DNA of 64,000 bases, taken from Neurospora tetraspora (lineage: Eukaryota > Ascomycota > Sordariomycetes > Sordariales > Sordariaceae). Below are positions 23,501-35,000 of the stretch, piece after piece. The stretch covers positions 4,712,001-4,776,000 of the forward strand of contig NW_026944383.1 of NCBI RefSeq assembly GCF_033439725.1, in the 5' to 3' direction. The notes under the pieces are model-generated. The model had not been told where the DNA came from and ran no database searches. It saw nothing but the letters and a program-made list of their open reading frames with translations. Each line of letters starts with the position of its first letter. The stretch's first letter is position 1. Made by a program: the position numbers and the translations under genes.

Positions 23501-25770
23501 GGTACGCGACTAGACGAAAGCGAAGATCATGGTCCCCGGAGGGTAGAGTCGGGTTTTCGAGGCCGCGACGAGGCCGGGTATGGGTGTGTAGTGGATGAGT
23601 CGAGAACAGAGCAGCGGTGTAACAGTCTGTAAAACAGCGAGCGTACGGTGATTTGAAGGTGATGTCGGCGATCCAGGTTTAATACAAACCAAAGCTGTAT
23701 GTCCAGCAGAGGTGATGACGATCTGAAAGTAGGGACGGAAACGCAGAGGTCGGATGGCGCGTGGGGTAGGAGTGCGACTAAGGTAGCCAGTCGGTGGTAG
23801 TAGCCGGCTGTAGTAGTGGTGCTGTCGTGACCTTCGTAGTCTAGATTTGAGAGATGGGATTGGGTCAGTCTAGACTTCTATCAGAGGCAGCTGCGCGCGG
23901 GTCATGGATTTGGTGAAATGCGCTTCCACATTGTGTAACCGGGGCCTACCAATTGTCACTGCCAGCGAATTGCCTGTGTCTCCTCTAGTATACCGGGATT
24001 GTTGCAGATAGCAGTTGGTGAGACCCGGGACGATACGAAACAAACACCTAACCACCGTTTCGAACTGGCAATGGCCGTGATGATGTCGGCAGAGCGTGTG
24101 TTGTCGTGGTGGGTGGTAGTGGGTTGATGCGGGCCGTGGATGGAGACGTGGATGTGGATGCGCTGCGGATGTACACTCGCCTTTGGGATTGAAGCGCTAG
24201 GTACGAGTCGGTTCTGCGGACTGCGGAGTGCCCATCGAGAGGTGAAAACAGTGGAGGGTAGGCAGGCTGAAAGCGTCCTTGGCGTCTCTTTTACCGCCCG
24301 AACCGTCACGGTGTCACCACAGAAGGAGGCACCTGCACGCACATGATGGATGATGCAGTGCACATGGTGGTCTATGCTTTCAGCCTCACTCCCGTCGGTG
24401 GTAAGGTAGCTCGGTAGCTGCACCGCAAAGTTGCCATTAGGTTTTCCGCGTGTGTCAGCTGGGACTTCCCGTTCATTATTGATAGTGCCCGAGTTAACGG
24501 CCTGGGACTCGGACTCGAGGATTGCTTCAAGGATATCACAAATCCATGCGCCGCCTCATTCTGGATCCGATTCCCGTCGTTAGCCAACTACCTCTTCATA
24601 TGCCTACTGCGCAGGACGGATTATCATCAATTTGTCAACCTTTGTCGAACACAATCTCATCTCTGTTGGCACATTTTCAACGATCGAACCATAAGTATTA
24701 GATAACCTTTGAGTCCTCTCAACACGAAATCGGCAAAACTCACTCGACCGCAATCCACGCTGCCACGGTATTTGCTAGATATCGGTAGTCGTGCATGGTG
24801 TCGCCGGCAGACGCCGGAGCCTTCCCGTTGTTCCTGCTCACCTGCTTGTGTCTTGATGTTGACAACTTCGTTCCGTATTCTATACCTATGGCCAAAAGAT
24901 GGTTGACAAGACGGGATGGTCCGCAGTGGTATTTACATCTGATTATTCAACAGAATTTACCTTGCTTTTATTGGCTGTGGGAAACGCTTCAAGTTGCATT
25001 GATCGCACCTTCATGCTTTTGCATGAACTCCAATTTCAAGAAATATCAGGTGGAGCCCCGGCCATCGGGGATCGCTGGACAGGGGGTCTGTGCGCTCCGG
25101 TCCTTTGCCGCGGAGCTTCACGTGAAAATGTCCGGAACGGGAGCCGGCCACCCCGAGGACACCCGCTCCGAACAAGATCAAGCGAATTTCTTCATCCTAC
25201 CTCTACATCCAACCAGTGAATGGTAACCTTCTTGGAGATATCTCTCTGCATCCGTATGGACCGGGTCTGGTGGCATGTCGATTTATTCTCCGCATCGGCA
25301 TCAACTCTTCCGGCCCCTGAAGTTTGAATAAAGATGCTTGCAGGAAGCGAGTGCGGGATGGTCTGTGCGTGGTAATAAGAAACATGAAACAATCAACGTT
25401 GGTTCCACGCTACCCTGCTGGGTCTGAGATGTGACCCCAGACGCCAGAGAGATGACATGCCTGAGGTCCAACAATGGTTGCAAAGGACTCGAATGCTTCA
25501 TTGTACTTTTGGTGTTGTTTTGAACATACTACCCGACTCGACGGCGGGTGTCGAAGCGGGTTGCCGTGTTTGTGTTTCCGGTGCCCGGTGTACTTCCTTG
25601 TACGTTAAGACCGGGAGAGAAAACATGTTGAAGTCTTTGGCCGCATGGTAGGCGGAATCTGACCTCACATTATCGTGTTGGGTATACGATGTGGCTCTGC
25701 ACTGTTACCGGTGGGTGTGTGGTTGAGCCAAGCCTAATTTACCAATACCCACCCTCTTTAATGGTAAGAA

Positions 25771-26064
25771 GGCCTTGACAAGACAAGGCCACCAAACACC
25801 CACGGGTACAGCTGCCTAACACCATCTGCCAAATAGGGTGCGTAAAATCACCACTTGTGTGATATCAGACCGTTAGACTTTTGAAACTGTCACAGGATGG
25901 CGTGTTATTATCCAAAAGATCTTGACAGTCACAACACTATTGGGCTTCGAAACAGTGTTGTGCCTCTACACGGCGGAAGTGTGGTCTCTTATTGGATATC
26001 CTTTTGTTCCAAAAACCCGGCTGAGGTGTGGTGAGAAAGTGCTTATTATGCTGTATCAGCATAA
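25771..26064. repeat. Cluster of three short perfect inverted repeats
   Basis: Three hairpin-capable sequences lie within 300 bp. 25771-25790 has a 7-bp stem GGCCTTG/CAAGGCC with a 6-nt loop. 25930-25962 has a 9-bp stem CACAACACT/AGTGTTGTG with a 15-nt loop. 26046-26064 has an 8-bp stem TTATGCTG/CAGCATAA with a 3-nt loop. No coding frame spans them. They could be transcription-factor sites, RNA structure or chance. Confidence 0.55.
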
Positions 26065-27099
26065 GAGTTAGTACTATGTATACTTCAGTTTACCGTGTCA
26101 AACTGTTCCTGATCGAAGAATATGAAAAAGAAAGTCGCAGGTAGATACACGACCAGGTAATTAGGAGAAACCCGAAATTGTTAAGGATTGCAAAGTGGAA
26201 GTGAAGTGCTTGCATCAGTGGGACTCCAACAAAGTGCCCGGGAACCCCCCCTGAACCCCTTTGTTCGCTTTCTTCCATGAGGTCTCCGCTTCTTCGCTGG
26301 AGGCTGCAGTTGCCATGCTTTCCATTGGAAGCTTTTGATGGTCGCTTTGGAAGGTTGCTAGGGTTAGGCCGTTAGGTCAGATTCCCATCTCAGCATCGAT
26401 GTTCTGACGGGCGGGGATGGACGGCCATTCACACGGCTGCAGCCTGCATCTTCCACTTGCTGCCGGGCTGCGCTAACATCTTGTCCTTCAGGTACGGGCT
26501 ATGTATAGCAGCTGCAGGTGCAGTAGATGCACCTCACCTGGGTTGCTGTTTCCGTTCCATCACATCAGGTTGGCTTAGTTTGTGCATCACACTTGGGCAA
26601 TCGAGAAATTCTTCTCGTCCTCAAGTGAAAAAGCGTTCACTCTTGTTGGTTATCCACCCACATCTTGCTGGCGCTTGGCAGTCCCTCTATTATCAAGGTA
26701 TTCTTTTAATCATCATCTCAATCAATAACAGACGCCCTTCTCTTTTTCGGGTGGCGCGTGCGTGCCCGCTGAGTGCTGACAGGGACCCCCTCCCCCCCTA
26801 AAAGGGGAACCTGGAAGAGGAAGAGTGCAGGTGAGCCTAAACAAGCTGGGACCCGACAAAAAAGTAAGACTCTACAACTACTTTTGCTGCGTTACAACCC
26901 AGCAGGTCAATCCAGCAGTATTCAGGGCCCCCATCATCCCCGTCATTCAATTGAGCAGAAATTCGATCGCTTGTTTCCCCCCGGGTCCACCTCCATTTAC
27001 AGACGACAGGCCGACCGACCGATGCTTGCCCCCAGCCATCTCCAAACTCGTACGAGCCTTCAACTCCCTTCCCCGTCAGCGTCAGTGAGCTTGTCGCGG

Positions 27100-27126
27100 T
27101 TCACGGTTCACGGTTCACGGTCACGG
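27100..27126 (+). repeat. TTCACGG heptamer repeat
   Basis: Three copies of TTCACGG followed by one TCACGG, about 400 bp before the TeaA start codon. It is a smaller relative of the hexamer array at 27253-27300. Confidence 0.8.
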
Positions 27127-27252
27127 TCCGGTGTCTTTGGTGTTCCTGGTGTGCTTTCCTTCAGGTTCTCCCAGCACGAGCCTCCTAGTTAATTGGAAGC
27201 GTCTGCTACTACGCGCACGCTCGACCTCCCGCCGCTCGCTGTCACGGTACGG

Positions 27253-27300
27253 TCACGGTCACGGTCACGGTCACGGTCACGGTCACGGTCACGGTCACGG
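27253..27300 (+). repeat. TCACGG hexamer microsatellite, eight perfect copies
   Basis: Eight uninterrupted TCACGG units, preceded by one more TCACGG and a shortened TACGG unit at 27242-27252. The array lies about 220 bp before the TeaA start codon, in the presumed 5' leader or core promoter. Its length is a multiple of three, but I see no evidence that it is translated. Confidence 0.9.
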
Positions 27301-27516
27301 CCACAGGTACCACCTCCCTCCCGGACCCGAGTCGCCCAATTGCCCGTGCGACCGCTGTGGGACGCCCCGAGCTCCCAAGTCACGACGAGACGAGTGTGTA
27401 AAGACGAACACCGACCTCGACGCCCCCCCTTCGACCCATCTTTTCCGACGACCTGAAGCCCTCGGCGAAACCAACTTGTCGCCGCTGCCCCCCAAGGGCG
27501 GCCCCAGAGACTAGAC

Positions 27517-30500
27517 ATGGCCTTTCTTTTCAAGTCCAAGAAGAATCACGACAGAGGGCCAGGCAGCCGAGATGGTCCCCCGGGATCGGCATCGTCAACC
27601 CAGAGCGCGACGGCGCGCGTCAGGGACGAGAAGGGTTCCCGATCAACACCTACTGGCAGCTTGAACTCCCTGGACAATGACGGTAGCGTAGGCAGCCCGG
27701 AGCAGCAAAACTATGGCCGCCCACGAGGCCAGACCCTGGAAGGGCAGCATCAACATCAGGGGCAACAACAAGCGCCCTTGCAGATGCAATCCCGGGACCC
27801 CCAGCAACAGCCGCCGAGCGATCTTCCTGTAAGCCATGTTTACCATTTTTACACATTGAATTCTAGTCATATTGCTTTGCGCCAGGTCTTTGGTCTATAT
27901 GGGACGAATCTTCTTAACACTTTCAATCCATAGTTTCGTAATGGCGCAAACCCGAACCCGATGCCAATGGCAAACCCCAACGCCTCGCTCTACCCATGGT
28001 CGCAAAGGAGGTTAACGTATACGACGTCGCAACCGAGCCCCTTTCCCCGATATGGCGCCGCTGTCAATTCGGTATCGTCTAAAGAGGGCGATATCTATGT
28101 GATGGGCGGCTTGATCAACAGCTCGATGGTCAGGGGTGACCTATGGATGATTGAAGCTGGTGGGAGTATGGCCTGCTACCCTCTTGCGACGACGGCAGAG
28201 GGTCCTGGCCCAAGGGTTGGACACGCCAGTTTGCTGGTTGGAAACGCGTTTATTGTGTTTGGCGGAGACACCAAGATCGATGAGTCCGACGTCCTCGATG
28301 AGACGCTATACCTCCTCAATACTTGTAGGATCCCTATCGCCGGCTTTTTCCTCATCAAGAAGGTTTTCGCTAACCAGTTTTAGCCACGCGACAATGGTCA
28401 AGAGCTCTGCCGGCCGGTCCACGACCTGCGGGTAGATATGGCCATACTCTTAATATTCTAGGATCCAAGATCTACGTCTTTGGTGGCCAGGTAGAAGGAT
28501 ACTTCATGAATGACTTGGCAGCTTTCGACTTGAACCAGTTACAAATGCCCAACAACCGCTGGGATCTGCTGATAGCTACCACAGAACCTGGAACTCCTCC
28601 GCAAGTGAAGGTTCCCCCTGCTAGGACAAACCATTCCATGATAACTTTCAACGATAAGATGTACCTGTAAGTCCAGCCCATCTGCCGGATTACTGGTGGC
28701 AGACACTAAACAAAACTAGGTTCGGAGGCACGAACGGTTTTCAATGGTTCAACGACGTTTGGTGCTACGATCCAACGACCAATGCCTGGACTATGCTCGA
28801 CTGTATCGGATATATCCCCGTCCCGCGCGAAGGTCATGCGGCCGCCATTGTTGATGATGTCATGTATATCTTTGGAGGCCGTACCGAGGAAGGAGCGGAT
28901 CTTGGTGACTTGGCGGCTTTTCGGATCACCTCTCGCCGCTGGTATACGTTCCAGAATATGGGCCCTTCGCCCTCGCCTCGATCCGGTCATAGCATGACGG
29001 CAGTTGGCAAGACCGTTGTGGTTGTGGGTGGAGAGCCAAGCTCTGCTACGGCAGCTGTGAATGATCTCGCCTTGGTTTACTGTCTAGACACGACAAAGAT
29101 CCGATACCCAGCTGATTCGGCAGGCAATCCTGGTGCCCCAAGGAACGCGGCAAGGCGGCCAAGTAACGCGACTCCTCCATCTTCGAACCAAAACTTCCCG
29201 CCTCGAGACGGTTCTTCGGGTCCCCCTGATCAGAGACGGTTGGTCGGACCACCTGGGGAGGCCGGCACCACTAACCCCCAGAACGGATACAGAGGCCCCC
29301 CGAATCCGAACGACCAAGCTGGCCCTAGAGGCCCCCCTTATGGGCCTCCTAATAAACCTATGAGACCCGGTCCTCCAATGGGTCCAGCCGGCCCTCCCCC
29401 TCAAGGCCAACCCCCAAGGCCGGGTGTGAACCCAGCAGTCGCCCGAGCAAGGAACGCCTCGGCAGACAGCAGGGCGGACTCTCATCAAGGCTCCCCTGCA
29501 CAGTCTCCGATTGTTCAACAAGCCCCGGTTTTCACCCAAAGCGAGAGATCCGGTTCTGTGGGAAGTCACACACCAACTCAAAACACACCACGCTCTGCAT
29601 CATCTGCGTCAAGGCAGACGGAGCCCCCTGCTGCTGAAACGCCCAAGTCCACGCCTCTGAAGCAAGCCCGCACGCAAGGATCGGTCGATAGCTCAACGGA
29701 TGCAAGCCTGAAGCAAGCGGCCACTCGTCCTGCTTCTCCACCGGCGCCTACTACCAGGCTGAACAGCAATTCCATCAACCGAAGGTCATCGCAGCGGAGT
29801 TCTCAATCAGTGGTACTTCTGAAGGAGCTAGACGCAGCAAGGAATCGCAATGCCTGGTATGCTTCGGAGTTGGAGTTGGCACGCAAAGCCGGTTATGTGC
29901 CCACCGCCTCGATGAGCCCAGCGCTAGACCAACGAGCGGCGGAGACGTTTGACGACGAGGACAGGCCTTTAATCGAAGCTTTGCTTGCCATGCGCACTGA
30001 ACTTGCCAACGTACAAAGTTCAGTAGACAAACAGGCAGTTCTCGCTGCTAAGCAAATCGCCGAAGCCGAGCGGCAACGAGATGCTGCTATCCAGGAAGCG
30101 ATTTATGCCAAGGCCAAGCTGGCAGCGCAGGGAGGAAGCGCCAGGAGCACGCCCCAGCTCGATACCGATAAGGATGGGAACGATCGTGTGGGTGAGATGG
30201 GCAAGAAGCTTGCCAACGCCTTGAGTGTTCAGAAAGAGCTACAGGACCAAGTAGAACGCCTAAAAATCGACCTCGACGCCGAGAAGAAGGCCAGGAAACT
30301 GGCCGATGATACGGCCAGTGCTGCTCAGAAGAGGATGGCGGACCTGGAGAACTTCAAGCAAAGGAATTCCGGCGAGGTAGAGCAGCTCAAGGCTGAATTG
30401 CATATGCTGCAACGGCAGGCAAGAGAAGCTGAAGTCGCCGCGTCGGAATTCGAATCTACAGCACAAATGCTCCGCCTTGAGAAGGATGAACTGGAAAACA

Positions 30501-32209
30501 AGTACAACGCAGCTGTCGGTAACTCTAAGCAAAGCGTCGAGACATTCCAGTCCCTGAGGGAAGCGGTAGCTGCAACAACCGAAATGAGAGAGACGCTTGA
30601 AAGGAAACTTGATGAAGAGCGTGCACTCCGGGAGGACATTGAGGCCACGTTGAACAAGCTCAAGGCTGAGCGTGAGGTTCAGGCTGCTGAATTAGCTACA
30701 GTTACTCAGCGCCTGAGAGATGCCGAAGAGCGAGCCGAACGCCATGCTAACGAGGCGCGTGTCCACCGTCAAGCTGTGCTCGCCGGTTTGGACAAGGTAT
30801 CGACAATGGAAAATCACAACCTGGGCAAGGGCGACATCGACCGCACATCTGCCCTCCAAGGCCAGCTAAGCGCCGCTAATGCGCTGGTGAGGAAGTATCA
30901 GCAGGATGCGGATTCTGCCTCAGACAAGCTACGAAGTGCAGAGGAACGCATTGCTGGACTTGAGGCCTATCAAGAACAAGCCAGTCGTGAAGGCGTCTCG
31001 ATCCGCAGGCAACTGCAGAGTGCCCTAAGAGAAACCCAGTCCCTTCAGGCCGCCAACTCGGATCTCAAGCAGCAATTAGCCAAGCAACAACTGGAAACTA
31101 ACGCCGTCCTGGTCCAACATAACACGCTCAAGGATATCCTCACTGAACGTGGTATTTCACCTACCAGTGTAAACCGCCAGAGTCGACTCGGCAGCCCACG
31201 TGAGGGTTCCCCAGAGCAGATGCGCCTGCGCGAACTTGAACAACAGCTTTCCGCCGCGCAAGCTGCGCACGAGGAAACAAAGGCGGCAGCGGCAAAGCAA
31301 GCGCAGGAAGCAGAGACGACGTATCGTGACAAGCTTGCCCAGCTCGATAATGACTATCAGTCAGCTGTGCACTATGTCAAGGGTACTGAGAAGATGTTGA
31401 AGCAGCTTAAGGAGCAGTTGACGCGGTATAAGACCGAGAACTCTCGCCTCAAGGAACAGGTTGTTGAGCTGGAAGACAAGGTCGGGGGTGAAAATGGCTC
31501 CAGCGGCGCACCTGCGGATTGGGAGGCTGAGCGGGAATCGTTGCAAGGGCAAGTCAGCGAGCTTCAAGCTGAGCTACAGAAGACGGCATCTCAACTCGAT
31601 CAACAGCTTCAGTCTTTGCGTGAAGAGCTTCAAGATGTCCGCCGGGAACGCGATTCGGCGGCTCACTCCAGTGAGGACGCCAGCCGGCGTCTTGAAGCGA
31701 CCAAGAAGGACCTCGAGGAGCTGCAGCACGAGAATAGCCTTCTGGAGCGCCGCGCCCGGGATGCGGAGCAGAAGGTCAGCACACTGCTTGATCAAGTAGA
31801 GATGAGCGTCGACAACTACCGCAGACGCAGCCGGCAAGTTCCGAACGAAACGATCGGGGCTGCGATGACACCAGTGGGTCCTCCCAATGGAATAGGACAT
31901 GCCCGGCATGAGTCCAGCGAAGCTGAAAGCTTGTACGGGCCCGGACCCGATGCTAGAGATAGCGTCGCGCTGGATCACCTGACAAGCGAACTCGAGACGT
32001 TGCGGAGCCGTTGGCAAACCAACAGCATGAACTACCGACACAGCAACGCGTTTGACTTTGAGGGGCTCGGGACTCCTACCACAGCTCCTCCTAGGAAAGG
32101 TGATGGTAATCCCGGTCTAAGCGAAAGCATGGCGGATTGGAGGAAGAAAAATTTCGACGACAGTCACCTTAATGATGATGAGCATCAACCGGCCGGATCT
32201 GCCAGATGA
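27517..32209 (+). CDS. teaA: Kelch/coiled-coil cell-end marker TeaA/Tea1
   Basis: Predicted 1,491 residues from exons 27517-27828, 27934-28324, 28384-28666 and 28720-32209. Donors are GTAAGC, GTAGGA and GTAAGT; intron 2 has a CGCTAAC branch site. Splicing restores LLNTSTRQWSRALPAGPRP and MYLFGGTNGFQWFNDVW. The order is a disordered N-terminus, kelch repeats over residues about 130-460 (YVMGGLINSS, FIVFGGDTKID, IYVFGGQVEGY, MYIFGGRTEEG), a proline/glycine-rich linker at about 470-560, a serine-rich linker, and a long coiled coil at about 750-1380. This is the architecture of fission-yeast Tea1 and Aspergillus TeaA. These ride microtubule plus ends to cell tips, mark growth sites and recruit polarity factors and formin. 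The stop is followed by an AG-rich 3' flank. Confidence 0.95.
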
Positions 32210-33091
32210 AGAAAAGAAGAGAAAAGAAGCTTAGCCATATAGGAAAGCTAAGCGTGTAATTTGAGTGCGAGTGCGGCGATTGCACCCACCACACCAGCAA
32301 GCAAGCAAGCAGTATATCAGCGAAATCCTTTTTTTTTTTTTGGGAATACTATGCCATGAACGAAGACGTCTTAATGTTTGATGGCTATTTTGGTAGAGAG
32401 AGATGCGCTTAATTTTCATACATTTCTTATTTCTTCGATAATTTGATGGGGATGGGAATGGAAGGAAATATCATTTTGCTTGAAACGCCCGTTCGGTCTC
32501 TAGGTACTTAGTTCTCCTTGTGCTCTGGCCTCTCTGTGCTACTGTAACAGTTTTCTTCTTGACTACCCCTTTCCTTTTCTTGTGGGAGACTCTATTCTGT
32601 TTGTAGTTTTGTTGGAAAACTTGATTTTTCGATTTTCCGTGGAGTTGAAATGGCAAATATCCAAGTTGTTCTGATAATGATTGTGCTCAAGGTTTCTTGT
32701 CTTGTCTTGGGTGAAAAGATATCGTGAAAAGCAACTCGCAAGGATATGTTCGTGTTATAAATGAAGACTCATCCTTGACTATACAAGTCCCGTTCACATG
32801 GTGTATGTCTCTGTTCTCTTCTCATTCAAAAGTAAACCAAATGACAGCCCTACACCATAGATAGACTAGAGCTGCGTTGAATGTTGGAGCTTATAATTGA
32901 CCATAATTAGTCGAAAAATTAATTTATACCTAGCAGTATGAGAGAATATACCGTTGATTCTGAAATTTCTTTTCTTCACTGGAAAAGAGCATGACAACAG
33001 TCCCAAACCCACATTGCCCAGCTGTAGATATCCTCATAGGGTCTCTCCTCCATCTCATACCCACTGTTCCCCCCCCAGCTGAGTTGCTAGC
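32210..33091. other. TeaA 3' flank up to the transposon block
   Basis: 3' untranslated region and spacer. Composition falls steadily in GC towards 33 kb. No gene is recognised. A run of C at about 33068-33077 sits just outside the left inverted repeat. Confidence 0.5.
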
Positions 33092-33140
33092 TCACCTCAC
33101 ACATGGCCTTGACCTCGGCCCTCAATCGGAGCGCCAAGAC
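33092..33140 (+). repeat. Left arm of 49-bp inverted repeat
   Basis: Pairs with the reverse complement of 42303-42351 without gaps, 43 of 49 positions identical by hand alignment. It begins TCACCTCACACAT and ends CGGAGCGCCAAGAC. Its inner 22 bp (33111-33132) recurs as a direct repeat at 33152-33173, and GCGCCAAGAC is tandemly doubled at 33131-33150. Confidence 0.85.
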
Positions 33141-33279
33141 GCGCCAAGACAGACCTCGGCCCTCAATCGGAGCACTATAGCGTATATAGAAATATAAAGT
33201 TATACTATGCTCGCTTAACAATAGTTAACGTTGGGGAAACTATAATAACTACCTATTTGAGATTAATATTATTTATATA

Positions 33280-34500
33280 GGATTAGTTCAGAACTAATTA
33301 TGAACAAGTTCGTAAATAATAATTATAAAAGTTATTAATTTATATTCGTTTATTTTTAGACTACTAAAAATAGTAAATAAGCGCCTATTTTATATTAGTA
33401 TTAATTTTGAAAGATTAGTTTAAAACTAGACGCGAACTAATTTAGAACGAGTCTACCTATTGAAATTTTATAAAGATTTTATCTAAAAAGTTTTTCAAGA
33501 ATTACCTATTTATTAATAATAAAATTTAATATAATATTTAATTAGATGTTATATAAAGAAATTATTTCGGAATTAATTAATTATTAAGCTATTGTTATAA
33601 TTTAAAATTATATAAGAATTAATTTAATATAAATTTATATATTTATTAAATTTATTTTATATAAAAGAAATTATTTAAACACTAGTTCACTACTAATTTA
33701 TTATTATTAATTAGAACTAGTTACGAACTTGTTTAGAATTAATTTACGTCTTTATTAACAAATTGTTTAAGGGTTAATTTAGAATTTATTCCGAACTAGC
33801 TCTAATAATAATATTCTATAAATACCTATATATATTTCATTTCCCAATTTAATAACTATATTTATTTATTTAATATAATAGATCATTTTTCTATATTCTT
33901 TCTATTTAAAAACAAAACATATTAGGATATCTTTTATATAAGTGATAAAATTAACTTTATTAATAATAGGAAGAATTCTAATTTAAAACATATAAATAAA
34001 TAAAGATATATTGTAATTAATATAAACGCCGTTATATATTAATCTTATAAATTACTTAAATTATAAAAGAACTTGTTCCGAACTAATTCTAATAGTAATG
34101 AAGTAAAATTATTAAAATAAAAGCGTAATTTAAAGTTATATATTATATAAGCTACTTAATTAATTTAAATGGTCATTTATAATACTTATTAATTATAATT
34201 CAATTATATTTTATAAGAAAACACTTTTTTTATCTCTTTTTTATTTAAAAATTAAATTTATTAAATTTCTTTCTATAATAGAAATTTAAAAACCTATATT
34301 AGAAAGAAAGTATAAGAATTTAATATATATATCTAAAAGAATGAATAATATAATTGATATAAATAACGTCAATTATTAATTTTCTAATATTATTTAAATT
34401 ATAAGAAGACTTGTTCAGAACTAGTTCTAAAGGCGTTAAATTAATATCTTTATAATAAAGGCGCTATTTAGAATTATATATTTATTAATTATCAAATTCA
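33280..34500. repeat. AT-rich degenerate repeats carrying GAACTAGTTC-like palindromes
   Basis: The motif GTTCxGAACTAGTTC and relatives such as GAACAAGTTC recur at about 33286-33311, 33434-33452, 33683-33731, 33800, 34070-34090 and 34410-34429. Two further copies lie beyond the Ty3 insertion at about 42081-42100 and 42170-42190. Around the copies near 34070 and 34410 longer flanks also match (for example TTAAATTATAA before the motif), suggesting a tandem unit of roughly 340 bp blurred by mutation. No open frame survives. Confidence 0.55.
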
Positions 34501-34778
34501 TTATGAAAATTATTTATAATAATGTTTTAAGATATAAATTCTTTATTTAATAACATTATTAGTAGTAGTTTCACTTTTTCTATCAAATAGGTTTCTATTA
34601 TACACTCTCTTGTAAATAAAAAGAATTTATTTAAATTTTCTATATAAAAGTTATTTATTAATCAGTTTTCTAATATAAAGTATTATATTAATATAATTAT
34701 ACTATAGTAATTATAAAGTATAATAATATTAATAAAGTATAAATTATTGTTTTATTTAATTAAATTAACTAAGTAAAG

Positions 34779-35000
34779 TATCACAAAGCTAGCCTATAAC
34801 ATTCTAGCACTACATTAACTACCTTATATACCATGCCCAAAGCACAACAATCACATGCAACTATACGTATACGCGTACACGGACTAACCTACCAAGGCCC
34901 TCGCCCATATAGCCAATCCTCCACGAACACCTTCCTTTCTTCTTCTCTGTACAATAATATATATCTTACCTTATACCCAATAATACTTCGCCCTATAATA
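34779..35000 (+). repeat. 5' LTR of the Ty3/gypsy element (222 bp)
   Basis: Aligns without gaps to the 3' LTR at 41851-42072. By hand 46 of 222 positions differ: 45 transitions and one transversion. The terminal TG...CA expected of an LTR reads TA...TA here, itself explained by RIP. The central stretch containing GCGTACACGGACTA is conserved. Confidence 0.92.

Larger units (their letters stand above)
23501..27516. promoter_or_regulatory. 4-kb divergent intergenic region between KOG1 and TeaA
   Basis: The longest gene-free gap in the GC-normal part of the window; it must contain the promoters and leaders of both flanking genes. It holds three perfect short inverted repeats (25771-25790, 25930-25962, 26046-26064) and short tandem TCACGG arrays near the TeaA start. 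Open frames up to about 155 codons occur on both strands but show no domain, splice pattern or coherent codon use. A non-coding RNA or a small lineage-specific gene cannot be excluded. Confidence 0.45.

Noticed and set aside
23956-24423. 155-codon minus-strand frame in the KOG1-TeaA gap
   Set aside because: Composition looks random, no domain is visible and overlapping frames on the other strand are equally open.
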